Source of the DNA: Legionella sp. PC997
GTDB lineage: Bacteria > Pseudomonadota > Gammaproteobacteria > Legionellales > Legionellaceae
DNA length: 64,000 bases
Direction of reading: 5' to 3'
Assembly: GCF_014109825.1 (NCBI RefSeq)
Contig: NZ_CP059576.1
Location: 2,892,501 to 2,956,500 of the forward strand
The translations under genes and the position numbers were made by a program. Shown here one piece after another: positions 17,432 to 28,643 of the stretch (position 1 is the stretch's first letter; every line of letters begins with the position of its first letter). The notes under the pieces are model-generated. The model made no database searches. It had not been told where the DNA came from and saw only the letters and a program-made list of their open reading frames with translations.

Positions 17432-19294
17432 TTATGGCAATATGTTTTCGCCATGAAAAAATTGAAAAATACGTTTTGCTAAATGTTCACTAATTCCTGA
17501 TACTTTGGCAATTTCTTCCAGAGGAGCCTTAGCAAGCTCGCGTATCCCTCCAAAACGATGCAGTAATGCTTGTCTTCGTTTTGCACCCACTCCTTCTATA
17601 TCCTCAAGAGTAGATTCTAATCTCTTTTTTTGTCTTTTTTTCCGATGAGCAGTAATGGCGAAACGATGCGCTTCATTACGAATATGTTGTAACAAATGCA
17701 GGGCTTTGGAGTCATCTGGTAGCGACAATTCGTGTGCTTCGTGTACTAAAATTAATTTTTCCCATCCCGCTTTGCGTGCAGGTCCTTTCGCTACTCCTAA
17801 CAAGGTTACCGTTGCAACGTTTAATGACATAAGCACTTTCTGGGCCACCGCTACTTGCCCTTTTCCTCCGTCAATAATTAAAACATCAGGTAAAGATTGA
17901 GCTTCCACTAAACGCTTAAAGCGACGAGTAATTGCCTGCTCCATTGCAGCATAATCATCCCCTGGAGTAATGCCTTCGATGTTAAAACGGCGATACTCAT
18001 TGGGAGTAGGACCTTCATGATCAAACACCACACAGGATGCAACGGTTGCCTCCCCTTGAGTGTGACTAATATCAAAGCATTCCATTCGTGTTATTGGCTT
18101 ATTCAGTCGCAAAAGCTGCTCTAATTCTTGGAAACGAGATTTCATTGTTGAATGTTTTGTAACATATTCTGCAACTGAAACACGTAAATTATTGCGTGCA
18201 AAATCCATCCAGCGAGACTTAACACCGCGAGGATTCACTTGAATTTTACACGATTTCCCACGCTGTTGAGATAAGGCTTCCTCTAAGGACTGATGATCAT
18301 CTAAATTTTGATGGGTAATGATTAAAGCAGGAATTTTCTCTGGAGCATCCAAATAATAGAATCCTATAAATGCCTCAAAAGTTTGTTGCCACAAATCGTC
18401 CATTTCCAGTTCATCTTCTAAACCTTTCTGAGGAACCGATGGAAAATAACAATGACTGGCTATTACTTGGCCTTCACGAATAGTCACGCATTGGACGCAT
18501 GCAAATCCAGGACTAACCTCAATGGCAATAGCATCTGCATCCCCACGTAATTGTAAAACCCCCTGTTGTTCCTGCACCAATCGCAAACTTTTAATTTGGT
18601 CGCGCAGAAGCGCTGCTTCTTCAAAATTCAATTCGTTTACAGCTTTATCCATTCGCTTGGCAAGCTCATCAAGAATTAATTGAGATTTACCCTGTAAAAA
18701 TCGCATAGCATCCTGCACTGAGCGCTTGTAATCCTCAGGAGTGATATAATTGACACAAGGTGCGGTACATCGTTTAATTTGGTACTGCAAGCAAGGTCTT
18801 GAGCGTGCATTAAAATAACTGTCTCGACAATTTCTGACTTTAAAGACTTTTTGAATCGTTACTATGGTTTCTTTTACCCCGGCGCTACTTGGATAAGGTC
18901 CAAAAAAATCACCGGAAAGAGGTTTTTTTTTAGAGCGATAGCTTTCTATCCGCGGAAAATAAGGATGATTGGACAGATGAATATAGGGATAAGACTTATC
19001 ATCACGTAATAAAACATTGTATTTGGGTTTTAATGTTTTAATCAGATTACTTTCTAATAATAAAGCCTCTGTTTCGCTACGGGTAACAGAAATTTCTATG
19101 GACGCAATTTGATTCACTAAAGATCGGGTTTTAATACCTGTATTTTGTTTATTAAAATAGCTTGTAACTCGTTTTTTCAGATTGGAAGCTTTACCTACAT
19201 AAAGAAGATTACCCGTTCCATCAAGCATACGATAGACTCCGGGTTCATTAGGTATTTTAGTGAGAAACAAAGCTAATTCTGTAGAAATATTCAT
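17432..19294 (-). CDS. uvrC: Excinuclease ABC subunit C
   Basis: Nucleotide-excision-repair nuclease that cuts both sides of a lesion after UvrAB loading. Domains in order: GIY-YIG nuclease (about 14-92, with [20 protein letters not shown]), a Cys cluster and UVR motif (about 200-236, [18 protein letters not shown]), the RNase-H-like second nuclease (about 380-535, [14 protein letters not shown] and [10 protein letters not shown]), and helix-hairpin-helix repeats at the C-terminus (about 555-615). At 620 aa it is complete. It lies downstream of letA on the same strand, the uvrY-uvrC order known from E. coli and Legionella. Confidence 0.97.
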   Translation of the reverse strand: MNISTELALFLTKIPNEPGVYRMLDGTGNLLYVGKASNLKKRVTSYFNKQNTGIKTRSLVNQIASIEISVTRSETEALLLESNLIKTLKPKYNVLLRDDKSYPYIHLSNHPYFPRIESYRSKKKPLSGDFFGPYPSSAGVKETIVTIQKVFKVRNCRDSYFNARSRPCLQYQIKRCTAPCVNYITPEDYKRSVQDAMRFLQGKSQLILDELAKRMDKAVNELNFEEAALLRDQIKSLRLVQEQQGVLQLRGDADAIAIEVSPGFACVQCVTIREGQVIASHCYFPSVPQKGLEDELEMDDLWQQTFEAFIGFYYLDAPEKIPALIITHQNLDDHQSLEEALSQQRGKSCKIQVNPRGVKSRWMDFARNNLRVSVAEYVTKHSTMKSRFQELEQLLRLNKPITRMECFDISHTQGEATVASCVVFDHEGPTPNEYRRFNIEGITPGDDYAAMEQAITRRFKRLVEAQSLPDVLIIDGGKGQVAVAQKVLMSLNVATVTLLGVAKGPARKAGWEKLILVHEAHELSLPDDSKALHLLQHIRNEAHRFAITAHRKKRQKKRLESTLEDIEGVGAKRRQALLHRFGGIRELAKAPLEEIAKVSGISEHLAKRIFQFFHGENILP

Positions 19295-19415
19295 TTAATA
19301 ATAATAGCAATCATTTTGGCTTAAAAAGTGTTTTCTGGGGACAGTGCTGCACCTGTTACCAACTCAGAGAGTTTTGCAGAGTAGTCAGTCACTGCGCCCA
19401 GGTACTAGAACCCTT

Positions 19416-20075
19416 TTAATCTTCTGACGTCAAGTCGATTGGATTTTCTATAATTCCATGTTTTAGAGCTAAATAAGTCAACTCTACATCATTTTTAATG
19501 CCTAATTTTTCAAATGTTCGATAGCGGTAGCCATTAATTGTCTTGGTGCTAAGAAAAAGCCTATCACTAATTTCTTGCACATTCATGCCACTAGTAATCA
19601 TCAACATCACTTGCATTTCACGTTCAGACAATACATCAAAGGGTGAGCCTTGTACTTCTTCCAAGCTATTAATCGCGACTCTTTGAGCAATTTCAGCGCT
19701 GAGGTACTTTTCGCCTTTGGCCACTTTACGTATCGCTGCAGCCATTTCTTCAGCACCTGATTCTTTAGTCAGATACCCCATAGCTCCTAATTGCAAAACG
19801 CGAGTTGGTAACAAATCAGAACACATCGCGGTTACAGCTATAACCTTAACATGTGGATTTGATTTTTTTAGGCGACGTGTTACTTCCCAGCCATCGATTC
19901 CAGGCATTTTCATATCTAAAAGGACCACGTCAGGAGAATGTTTTTTTACCAGTGCTAAAGCTTCTTCACCGCTTTCTGCATCAGCAACTACCTCTACATC
20001 CGACATATCTTCGAGTAATCGTCGAATACCCATTCTAACCAGTGCATGGTCATCAACAATTAGTACTTTAATCAA
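19416..20075 (-). CDS. letA: Response regulator LetA (GacA/UvrY family)
   Basis: DNA-binding regulator of the LetA/LetS two-component system that in Legionella switches cells to the transmissive phase through the RsmY/RsmZ RNAs and CsrA. It has a receiver domain (1-120, with D8, D9, phosphorylation site D54 in LLDMKMPG, T82 and K104) and a LuxR/NarL helix-turn-helix domain (about 148-205). I choose a TTG start at 20075. AAGGAG stands 7 nt upstream, and the resulting MIKVLIVDDHALVR aligns with the GacA/UvrY N-terminus and gives 219 aa. An upstream ATG at 20108 adds 11 non-family residues. It precedes uvrC. Confidence 0.93.
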   Translation of the reverse strand: MIKVLIVDDHALVRMGIRRLLEDMSDVEVVADAESGEEALALVKKHSPDVVLLDMKMPGIDGWEVTRRLKKSNPHVKVIAVTAMCSDLLPTRVLQLGAMGYLTKESGAEEMAAAIRKVAKGEKYLSAEIAQRVAINSLEEVQGSPFDVLSEREMQVMLMITSGMNVQEISDRLFLSTKTINGYRYRTFEKLGIKNDVELTYLALKHGIIENPIDLTSED

Positions 20076-20158
20076 ATAATGCTCCTTGACCTTAAAGCCA
20101 ATGAACAAACTAGGTTGGTCGATGTTAACAAGACTAGCTGTTCATTACAATACATAGA

Positions 20159-20977
20159 TTAACATGCCCTAATATGGATATTAGGGTTATCTGGATCCAC
20201 TTTGAAAAAAGGTGGAAACTCCCCTAGTTCTCGAGTTCGAGCTAAGAGTTTACCTATGTCTGATAAAACAAAATCGTACAAAACCTGATAATCTTTGATT
20301 ACAAAATAAACTGGTTGCAACATATCGATGCGGTATGGCATTCGGAATGCTGCAACTGGCTCAAAAATCACTCTTAATGGAATATCGCTTTCTACGCTAT
20401 ATACTGTTTCACTAATGGAAGACAATATTCCGCCACCATAAGCTCGGAGTCCATTTGCGCTTCTCACTAAACCAAACTCCACGGTAAACCAAAACAACCG
20501 TTGGAGTAAGGGCCAATCTGATTCAGGAAACGTTAGTACTTTTTGAGCATAGTCATAAACAAACTCTGCATACACCGTATCTGTCAACATAGGACAATGG
20601 CCAAACACTTCATGAAAAATATCCGGCTCTTTAACATAATCCAACTCTTCCTCACTTCGAATAAAAGTAGCTACCGGAAAATGTTTGGTTGCCAATAGTT
20701 CAAAAAATTCTCGAGCAGAAATTAACGCCGCAACTGCAGACACTTGCCAACCTGTTTCAGCTTTAAGTCTTTGATTTAGATCAGGAATTTGTGGAATTTT
20801 TTCAGATGTTAAAGCTAAAGTTTTTAATCCAGCTATGAATTCATCACAAGCCCTTCCGGGTATTAATTTTATTTGTCTTTCAAATAAAATATTCCAGATC
20901 TTATGTTCTTCTGCAGAATAATTAACAAACCCTTGAGCGTCTGGAACATGCGCTACATAACGGCTTGAAAATTCCAT
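20159..20977 (-). CDS. phhA: Phenylalanine 4-hydroxylase
   Basis: An iron- and tetrahydropterin-dependent enzyme that converts phenylalanine to tyrosine. Iron ligands are clear: H122 and H127 in FHEVFGHCP, and E167 in FTVEFGL. At 272 aa it is a single-domain bacterial form without a regulatory domain. In L. pneumophila the enzyme has been described as thermostable and as feeding tyrosine into pyomelanin formation, which aids iron acquisition and light resistance. The start is ATG at 20977, with GGAG (in AAGGAGAAATT) upstream. It lies between letA and the divergent cinA-like gene, probably with its own promoter. Confidence 0.95.
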   Translation of the reverse strand: MEFSSRYVAHVPDAQGFVNYSAEEHKIWNILFERQIKLIPGRACDEFIAGLKTLALTSEKIPQIPDLNQRLKAETGWQVSAVAALISAREFFELLATKHFPVATFIRSEEELDYVKEPDIFHEVFGHCPMLTDTVYAEFVYDYAQKVLTFPESDWPLLQRLFWFTVEFGLVRSANGLRAYGGGILSSISETVYSVESDIPLRVIFEPVAAFRMPYRIDMLQPVYFVIKDYQVLYDFVLSDIGKLLARTRELGEFPPFFKVDPDNPNIHIRAC

Positions 20978-21152
20978 AATTTCTCCTTTACATACAAATA
21001 ATCATACACATCAATCGCAAGAATAGTATTTATCTTAAAAAAAAACACCTTTTCTAGTTATTAGGCAATTTCAGAATAAATGTCAATAACTATTACAGTT
21101 TTTTCAAATTATGCTATAAAATCATGCGAATATGATCCTAGGAAAATCAACT

Positions 21153-23337
<2,185 letters not shown>

Positions 23338-23340
<3 letters not shown>

Positions 23341-23364
23341 AAACACCAAGCCGCTTTGAGCGGC
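23338..23364 (-). terminator. Terminator of rplU-rpmA
   Basis: A perfect stem GCCGCT-CAA-AGCGGC (23364-23350 on the reverse strand) is followed by TTGGTGTTTTTG, about 18 nt after the rpmA stop. Confidence 0.7.
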
Positions 23365-23382
23365 ATCGGTTTCCAGTATGAA

Positions 23383-23661
23383 TTAGTTCGCAGCTTCTTC
23401 TTTTGCTTCTGCAACTATAGTCACATACTTACGGTTTTTATCACCCTTGACAACAAATTGTACTAAACCTTCAACTAAGGCAAACAAGGTATGATCACGA
23501 CCACAACCTACGCCAGGCCCTGGATGAAAACGTGTACCACGTTGTCTTACTATTATTTCACCAGCATTAACAAATTGACCGCCATAACGCTTTACACCAA
23601 GATACTTGGGATTCGAGTCGCGGCCGTTACGAGTACTACCACCTGCTTTCTTATGAGCCAT
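23383..23661 (-). CDS. rpmA: 50S ribosomal protein L27
   Basis: A large-subunit protein near the peptidyl-transferase centre. At 92 aa it has the characteristic N-terminus [20 protein letters not shown] and the [13 protein letters not shown] segment. It follows rplU by 12 nt on the same strand, the standard rplU-rpmA operon. A terminator stands between it and obgE. Confidence 0.97.
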   Translation of the reverse strand: MAHKKAGGSTRNGRDSNPKYLGVKRYGGQFVNAGEIIVRQRGTRFHPGPGVGCGRDHTLFALVEGLVQFVVKGDKNRKYVTIVAEAKEEAAN

Positions 23662-23673
23662 TGCTATCCTCTC

Positions 23674-23985
23674 TTACTTGCTTATCGCAGTAATTTTAAC
23701 TTGCGAATAATATTGTCTGTGCCCCATTTGTTTCATGTGGTGCTTACGACGACGGAACTTAATAATTTTAACTTTTTTGTGACGACCATGATCGAGCACT
23801 TCAGCTTTCACTATTGCCTTGGCAACTAATGGGGTACCACAAACGATTTTATCACCATCAGCCAACATTAATACTTCTTCAAATTGTATTTCATTGCCAA
23901 CATCTTCAGGCAGTAATTCAATTTTTAATACATCACCTTCCTTCACGGTGTATTGCTTACCGCCAGTTTTGATTACCGCATACAT
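23674..23985 (-). CDS. rplU: 50S ribosomal protein L21
   Basis: A large-subunit protein binding 23S rRNA. The start is ATG 23985 (MYAVIKTGGKQYTVKEGD), with GGAGAA about 6 nt upstream, giving 103 aa, the family length; the frame runs on upstream without family similarity. The C-terminal signature KIIKFRRRKHHMKQMGHRQ is intact. It is first in rplU-rpmA and divergent from rplY. Confidence 0.97.
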   Translation of the reverse strand: MYAVIKTGGKQYTVKEGDVLKIELLPEDVGNEIQFEEVLMLADGDKIVCGTPLVAKAIVKAEVLDHGRHKKVKIIKFRRRKHHMKQMGHRQYYSQVKITAISK

Positions 23986-24061
23986 AATATTTCTCCAATT
24001 CGCCTGATTGGCTATCACAAATTCAATAAAGTCGCATATTCTATGAAATTATGAGTATGAC

Positions 24062-24090
24062 TTCAAGTTCATTTTAAAATATTGTATACT
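24062..24090 (+). promoter_or_regulatory. Candidate rplY promoter
   Basis: TATACT (24085-24090) has a weak -35 TTCAAG 17 nt upstream (24062-24067). Transcription from here would give a leader of about 160 nt before rplY. Confidence 0.45.
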
Positions 24091-24102
24091 TCGCCACCCT
24101 TT

Positions 24103-24259
24103 CCGAATATTTTAATTCATTATTCGGTGTTTAATCTGGTCGCGGATTAAATTTTAAAGGAACTGAAACGATTCGACACCACTACTCTTGCAAAAAACAG
24201 ATTGAGTGAAATGTGCTGAATAGTTATCAAGAACTTATATAAAATTTTTGGAGTATATA
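24103..24259 (+). promoter_or_regulatory. Structured 5' leader of rplY with two hairpins
   Basis: Two perfect 7-bp inverted repeats follow one another. The first is CCGAATA (24103-24109) with TATTCGG (24121-24127). The second is TTTAATC (24130-24136) with GATTAAA (24145-24151). About 100 nt of unassigned sequence then leads to the ribosome-binding site GGAG at 24249-24252. Such a leader could mediate feedback by L25 or a global regulator; no known class was recognised. Confidence 0.4.
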
Positions 24260-24925
24260 ATGTCAAATATCCTTTTAGAAGCACAAGCAAGAACGGATAT
24301 GGGGAAAGGTGCGAGCCGCCGCCTACGTCGTCTTGAAAATAAAGTACCCGCTGTAATTTACGGTGGCGATAAAAAGCCAATGTCTATTCATTTTCAACAT
24401 AACAAAGTAGTTAAAGCACTGGAAACTGAAAGTATTTATTCAAGTGTTTTTGATATTACAGTGGATGGCAAAGTTGAACATGTTATTTTAAAAGCGTTGC
24501 AACGTCATCCTTACAAACCTGTTGTAATGCATATGGATTTACAACGCGTTTCTAAAACTGACATTCTTGTTAAATTAGTACCTATTCACTTCATCAATGA
24601 AGAGAAAGCTCCAGGTATTAAAGCTGGCGGTATCATTAACCACACAATGACTCAAGTGGAAATTCGTTGCCAAGCAAAAGATCTTCCTGAGTTTATTTCA
24701 GTAGATATGTCAGAAGTTAAAATGGACGATATTGTTCATTTGTCTCATTTAAAATTACCAAAAGGCGTACAACTAACTGTTGATGTTACTGATGGAAGTC
24801 ATGACGCACCTGTTGTTAGCATTCATATGCCAAGAGGAAACGTAACAGAAGAAGAAGCAAACGAAGCGGCCGAAGTTTCAGCCTCTGCTGTACCTACTGT
24901 TAACGCTGAGAAAAATGAAGAGTAA
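24260..24925 (+). CDS. rplY: 50S ribosomal protein L25/general stress protein Ctc
   Basis: A 5S-rRNA-binding ribosomal protein of the long, two-domain Ctc type. The start is ATG 24260 (MSNILLEAQARTDMGKGASR), with GGAG 7 nt upstream; this gives 221 aa. The N-terminal L25 domain (1-92, with RRLENKVPAVIYGG) is followed by the TL5-type beta domain (about 95-190) and an acidic Glu/Ala tail. It precedes pth as in many bacteria, though a palindromic repeat lies between them. Confidence 0.95.
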   Translation: MSNILLEAQARTDMGKGASRRLRRLENKVPAVIYGGDKKPMSIHFQHNKVVKALETESIYSSVFDITVDGKVEHVILKALQRHPYKPVVMHMDLQRVSKTDILVKLVPIHFINEEKAPGIKAGGIINHTMTQVEIRCQAKDLPEFISVDMSEVKMDDIVHLSHLKLPKGVQLTVDVTDGSHDAPVVSIHMPRGNVTEEEANEAAEVSASAVPTVNAEKNEE

Positions 24926-24949
24926 TCTTCAAGTTTGAAAATGTAACCC

Positions 24950-25008
24950 GTAGCCTGGGTGATGCGGACAGCAGAACCCCAGGTATCATTCCGCTTTACC
25001 CAGGCTAC
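24950..25008. repeat. Palindromic repeat with perfect 11-bp ends (GCCTGGGT family)
   Basis: GTAGCCTGGGT (24950-24960) and ACCCAGGCTAC (24998-25008) form perfect inverted ends of a 59-bp unit between rplY and pth. Copies are at 4590 and, in part, 10648. If transcribed it would fold into a long hairpin. Confidence 0.75.
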
Positions 25009-25048
25009 ATAAGCTCCAGAATTACGACCTCTATCAAAGAGCTATATC

Positions 25049-25618
25049 ATGGCTATAAAACTTATCATTGGTTTGCGCAATCCCGGATCAGCCTATGAAC
25101 ATACGCGTCATAATGCCGGTGGATGGTTGGTCTCTGCCTTAGCTCAGCGACATGGTGTTTTTTTCAAATTGGAAAAAAAAATGCAAGCCGAATTGACTGA
25201 TTTAGAATTAAATCAGTATTCAGCTAAATTGATCTTGCCCCTTTCTTTTATGAATCATAGCGGTCAACCTACCCGGATTCTTAGTCAATTTTATAAAATT
25301 CAACCCGAAGAAATACTGGTGATTCATGATGAATTGGATTTACCTCCAGGGCGAATTAAACTTAAAACGGGTGGCGGTCATGGCGGTCATAATGGTTTAA
25401 GAGATATAATAGCTCAACTAGGCAGCCCAGAATTTCATCGCTTACGAATTGGAATTGGCCATCCTGGTCATAGAGATTTAGTTCATCAATTTGTGCTCAG
25501 TAAACCCTCGGCACAAGACAGACAATTAATTTATGATGCAATTGATAGAGGTATAGCGGTAATGCCTTTAGTCTTATGTGGTGATTTAGCTAGAGCCATG
25601 AATCAATTGAACGTTTAG
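25049..25618 (+). CDS. pth: Peptidyl-tRNA hydrolase
   Basis: Recycles peptidyl-tRNA that drops off ribosomes. At 189 aa the length is normal. Family motifs are GLRNPGSAYEHTRHNAGGW (about 8-26, including catalytic His20 and nearby Asn), LSFMNHSGQ, VIHDELDLPPGRIKLKTGGG (about 92-111) and GHNGLRDI. One conserved position differs from the usual GLGNPG (GLRNPG here). The usual neighbours rplY (upstream) and ychF (downstream) are present. Confidence 0.96.
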   Translation: MAIKLIIGLRNPGSAYEHTRHNAGGWLVSALAQRHGVFFKLEKKMQAELTDLELNQYSAKLILPLSFMNHSGQPTRILSQFYKIQPEEILVIHDELDLPPGRIKLKTGGGHGGHNGLRDIIAQLGSPEFHRLRIGIGHPGHRDLVHQFVLSKPSAQDRQLIYDAIDRGIAVMPLVLCGDLARAMNQLNV

Positions 25619-25705
25619 ATATTGTTTCTCCGCAATTCAAAAATCCATGTAGATTTTGAATAGGTCGCAGAGTAACAGTTTAATTTAGTTTAAAATGCGT
25701 TCGAA

Positions 25706-25731
25706 ATAAAAAAGAAGGTATTCTTTTTTAT
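25706..25731. repeat. AT-only perfect inverted repeat after pth
   Basis: ATAAAAAAGAA (25706-25716) and TTCTTTTTTAT (25721-25731) form an 11-bp stem with a GGTA loop. It may act as a weak terminator in either direction. Confidence 0.5.
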
Positions 25732-25803
25732 CGAACTAAATTATTTAGAATCGATCCCATTTAAAATGCAGCAAATTTTATGGGGTAAAGTTCGTTTAAG
25801 GAC

Positions 25804-25835
25804 ATAAAAAGAAAACCAGCTTTTTTTCTTTTTAT
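25804..25835. repeat. Second AT-rich perfect inverted repeat before ychF
   Basis: ATAAAAAGAAAA (25804-25815) and TTTTCTTTTTAT (25824-25835) form a 12-bp stem. It lies 40 bp before the ychF start and resembles the repeat at 25706. Confidence 0.5.
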
Positions 25836-25875
25836 CCGAAATTCACGTTAGTTTTAACATTTAGAGGTATTACTC

Positions 25876-26967
25876 ATGGGATTTAAATGCGGCATAGTGG
25901 GCTTGCCCAATGTTGGTAAATCAACTCTGTTCAATGCACTTACCAAAGCAGGTATTGAAGCAGCAAACTACCCTTTCTGCACTATTGAACCCAATGTTGG
26001 GATAGTTACTGTTCCCGATCCCCGGCTTGATGCTTTGAGTGAGATAGTAAAACCGCAACAAGTGCTTCCAGCAACCATGCAATTTGTTGATATCGCGGGT
26101 ATCGTAAAAGGAGCATCCAAAGGCGAAGGCTTAGGGAATCAGTTTCTAGCCAATATTCGCGAAACCGATGCCATTGCTCATGTAGTGCGTTGTTTTGAAA
26201 ATACGGATGTAGTCCATGTAGAGGGTCATGTTAATCCATTAAGTGATATCGAAGTAATTAATACAGAACTGGCTTTAGCAGATATGGAAACTCTTGAAAA
26301 AGCCATTTTAAAAGCAGGGAAAAATAGTCGTAGCGGTAATAAAGAAGCAATTTTTGAAATGAAAACCTTGGAAAAAATCAAGGCACATCTTGATGAAGGG
26401 TTTCCTGTTCGTACTCTTGAATTAAGTGCTGAAGAGGAACCTCTAGTACGCCGTCTATTTCTACTCACCGCCAAACCTGTGCTCTATATTGCCAATGTGG
26501 ATGACAATGGTTATGAAAACAATCCATTACTGGATAAGGTTCGTAACTTAGCGCTGCAGGAAAAAGCCAGTATTGTTGCTCTATGTGCAGCAACAGAAGC
26601 GGAATTAGTCGAATTGGATGAAGCGGATCGGCAAGAGTTTATGGAAGATTTAGGATTAAGCGAACCTGGACTACATCGAGTAATTCGTGCAGGTTATGAA
26701 TTGTTAGGATTACAAACTTATTTCACCGCGGGTGTAAAAGAAGTAAGAGCCTGGACCATTCCTAAAGGAGCTACAGCACCGCAAGCTGCAGGTGTTATTC
26801 ACTCCGATTTTGAAAAAGGATTCATTCGCGCAGAAGTCATAGCATACGATGCATTCATCGCTTGTAAAGGAGAACAAGGAGCTAAAGAAGCCGGAAAGTT
26901 ACGTCTAGAAGGCAAGGATTATATCGTGTGTGATGGAGACGTGATGCATTTCCGATTTAATGTATAA
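25876..26967 (+). CDS. ychF: Redox-regulated ATPase YchF (OLA1 family)
   Basis: A translation-associated Obg-family NTPase that prefers ATP. G1 is [14 protein letters not shown] (about 8-21), G3 is [20 protein letters not shown], and NVDDNG takes the place of the usual NKxD specificity motif (G4 is NxxE/NVDE-like in this family). A C-terminal TGS domain (about 280-363, [14 protein letters not shown]) ends the protein. At 363 aa the length is standard. AGAGG stands about 7 nt before the start. It follows pth, a common arrangement. Confidence 0.96.
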   Translation: MGFKCGIVGLPNVGKSTLFNALTKAGIEAANYPFCTIEPNVGIVTVPDPRLDALSEIVKPQQVLPATMQFVDIAGIVKGASKGEGLGNQFLANIRETDAIAHVVRCFENTDVVHVEGHVNPLSDIEVINTELALADMETLEKAILKAGKNSRSGNKEAIFEMKTLEKIKAHLDEGFPVRTLELSAEEEPLVRRLFLLTAKPVLYIANVDDNGYENNPLLDKVRNLALQEKASIVALCAATEAELVELDEADRQEFMEDLGLSEPGLHRVIRAGYELLGLQTYFTAGVKEVRAWTIPKGATAPQAAGVIHSDFEKGFIRAEVIAYDAFIACKGEQGAKEAGKLRLEGKDYIVCDGDVMHFRFNV

Positions 26968-27048
26968 GTTCAAGTTAAACCCAGTTTTGCTTGACAATTC
27001 GTATGCTCAAACCTTAGCATTTGTTGATTGAATCGTAGAGGACAAACA

Positions 27049-28017
27049 ATGGCGATTGATAGTATACGCGCGCTAATTAGTGACGATTTTAATGCAGTTA
27101 ATACTTTAATTGTTAATAAAATTGAATCGCAAATTGGCTTAATTGATGATATGTCCCACCATATAATACAAAGTGGCGGCAAAAGGTTACGGCCATTGTT
27201 GGTTCTTTTAGCAAGTAATGCATGTGGTTACCAAGGTAAAGAGCATATTACTCTGGCTGCGATGGTTGAATTTTTCCACACAGCCACGTTACTTCATGAT
27301 GACGTCATTGACGAATCTACATTAAGAAGAGGACGTCAAACTGCAAACGACATCTGGGGTAGCAAAGCAAGTATTTTAGTTGGTGATTATCTCTTTACCC
27401 AATCAATCGAACTTATTGTTGATTCCGGAAATTCAGAAGTACTCAAACTCTTTGCTAAAACCGCACTCGAGATCAGCTGTGGGGAAGTAAAACAACTATC
27501 TAACCGCCATAATCCTGCCTTAACCTTTGATGAATATTTCGATGTAATTCGTGCGAAGACGGCTCTTTTATTTGCAGCTGCGGCCTGTATAGGGCCGATG
27601 ATTAGCAACGCCTCTAAAGACCTTCAAGACAGCCTCTATGCTTATGGCCTCCATCTAGGAAATGCCTTCCAGCTTATAGATGATGCTCTGGATTATTGTT
27701 CTGATGCCAAAACTATAGGTAAAAACATAGGAGACGACTTAGCGGATGGGAAAGCCACATTACCTTTAATTCATGCTTTACAACATGGCACTGAACTGCA
27801 AAAACAGCAAATCATGAGCAGTCTAAAACAAGGAAGCCTAGATTTCTTACCCGAAATTCTTAAAGCTTTGGAAGAAACCAAAGCAATTGAATATACCAAA
27901 AACATAGCCGCTCAAGAAATCGACAAAGCATTATCTTCATTAGTGATATTACCCGATTCAAATTACAAAGAAGCGCTTATCAATTTGGCACATTTTGCTT
28001 TGCAAAGAAGCTATTAA
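27049..28017 (+). CDS. ispB: Octaprenyl diphosphate synthase
   Basis: Makes the long isoprenoid side chain of ubiquinone from farnesyl and isopentenyl diphosphate. Both aspartate-rich motifs are present: LLHDDVIDES (first) and LIDDALDY (second), with GGKRLRPLLVLL near residues 44-55. The start is ATG 27049 (MAIDSIRALISDD), with AGAGGA about 8 nt upstream, giving 322 aa; the earlier TTG at 27028 lacks such a site. tRNA-Pro begins 8 nt after its stop, so the two may share a transcript. The usual upstream neighbours rplU-rpmA are 4 kb away and divergent. Confidence 0.94.
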   Translation: MAIDSIRALISDDFNAVNTLIVNKIESQIGLIDDMSHHIIQSGGKRLRPLLVLLASNACGYQGKEHITLAAMVEFFHTATLLHDDVIDESTLRRGRQTANDIWGSKASILVGDYLFTQSIELIVDSGNSEVLKLFAKTALEISCGEVKQLSNRHNPALTFDEYFDVIRAKTALLFAAAACIGPMISNASKDLQDSLYAYGLHLGNAFQLIDDALDYCSDAKTIGKNIGDDLADGKATLPLIHALQHGTELQKQQIMSSLKQGSLDFLPEILKALEETKAIEYTKNIAAQEIDKALSSLVILPDSNYKEALINLAHFALQRSY

Positions 28018-28024
28018 TTGAGCA

Positions 28025-28101
28025 CGGAGTGTAGCTCAGCCTGGTAGAGCACTGCCTTCGGGAGGCAGGGGTCGCAAGTTCGATTCTTGTCACTCCGACC
28101 A
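28025..28101 (+). tRNA. tRNA-Pro, anticodon CGG
   Basis: A 77-nt cloverleaf with an encoded CCA end. The acceptor stem is CGGAGTG / CACTCCG, the D arm is GCTC...GAGC, the anticodon stem is CTGCC / GGCAG with loop TTCGGGA (anticodon CGG, decoding CCG), and the T arm has GTTCGATTC. It starts 8 nt after ispB. Its 3' end borders an accessory region, consistent with use as an integration site. Confidence 0.97.
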
Positions 28102-28643
28102 ATAAGAGCAAGGGTTCTTGAGGTTTTCAAAAACCGAATTGTCATCACAAGGTGCATATAGGGTGCAAATTGAATATTCACTTGCTGATAGCTTGTTATA
28201 CGTGGAATGAAACAGCAAGAGAATTTAAACGATTTTCCTGATTTAAAGAAAGGGTTTATAACAATCAAGGAATGCCCTACTACTCAACGGGCTTATGATA
28301 TAGCAAAAGGAATGAACGTCCTACAAACCTCAAATGATACTGCCAAAAGATATTATTTAATAAGCTCCAAAAAATGGAAATTAAAACTTTTTATACAGTA
28401 AACTTGCTTGCCAAAAAATACCTATCGAGGTTTATCACCATTTACTATGTTATTTCGGTAATTCTGAAAATTACCGAAAACCTACAAAAATTCTATACTA
28501 GGTCAGCAAATTAACATTGCTCTGCAGTAGTTAACTTTGACCTATTCCAACCTATATTAAAGTACCTAAATATTGAACTTACACATTGAAATTATTTGCA
28601 AAACAATTGCATAAATTTTCACTCAGCTAGAGTGAATAGCTAT
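28102..28643. other. Gap after tRNA-Pro; only a doubtful 64-aa frame
   Basis: This AT-rich stretch has no convincing gene. A 64-codon frame at 28207-28401 (+) starts with ATG, but the codons look unremarkable and I recognise no family. I looked for a direct repeat of the tRNA 3' end as an attachment site and did not find one here. Confidence 0.4.

Noticed and set aside
19717..20079. 120-codon forward frame opposite letA
   Set aside because: Antisense to the conserved receiver domain; no ribosome-binding site and no recognisable protein.
23491..23829. 112-codon forward frame across rpmA and rplU
   Set aside because: It crosses two ribosomal protein genes in antisense and has no supporting signal.
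28207..28401. 64-codon forward frame after tRNA-Pro, considered as an integrase or excisionase relic
   Set aside because: No helix-turn-helix or recombinase motif is visible and the frame is short; it is left as unassigned sequence.
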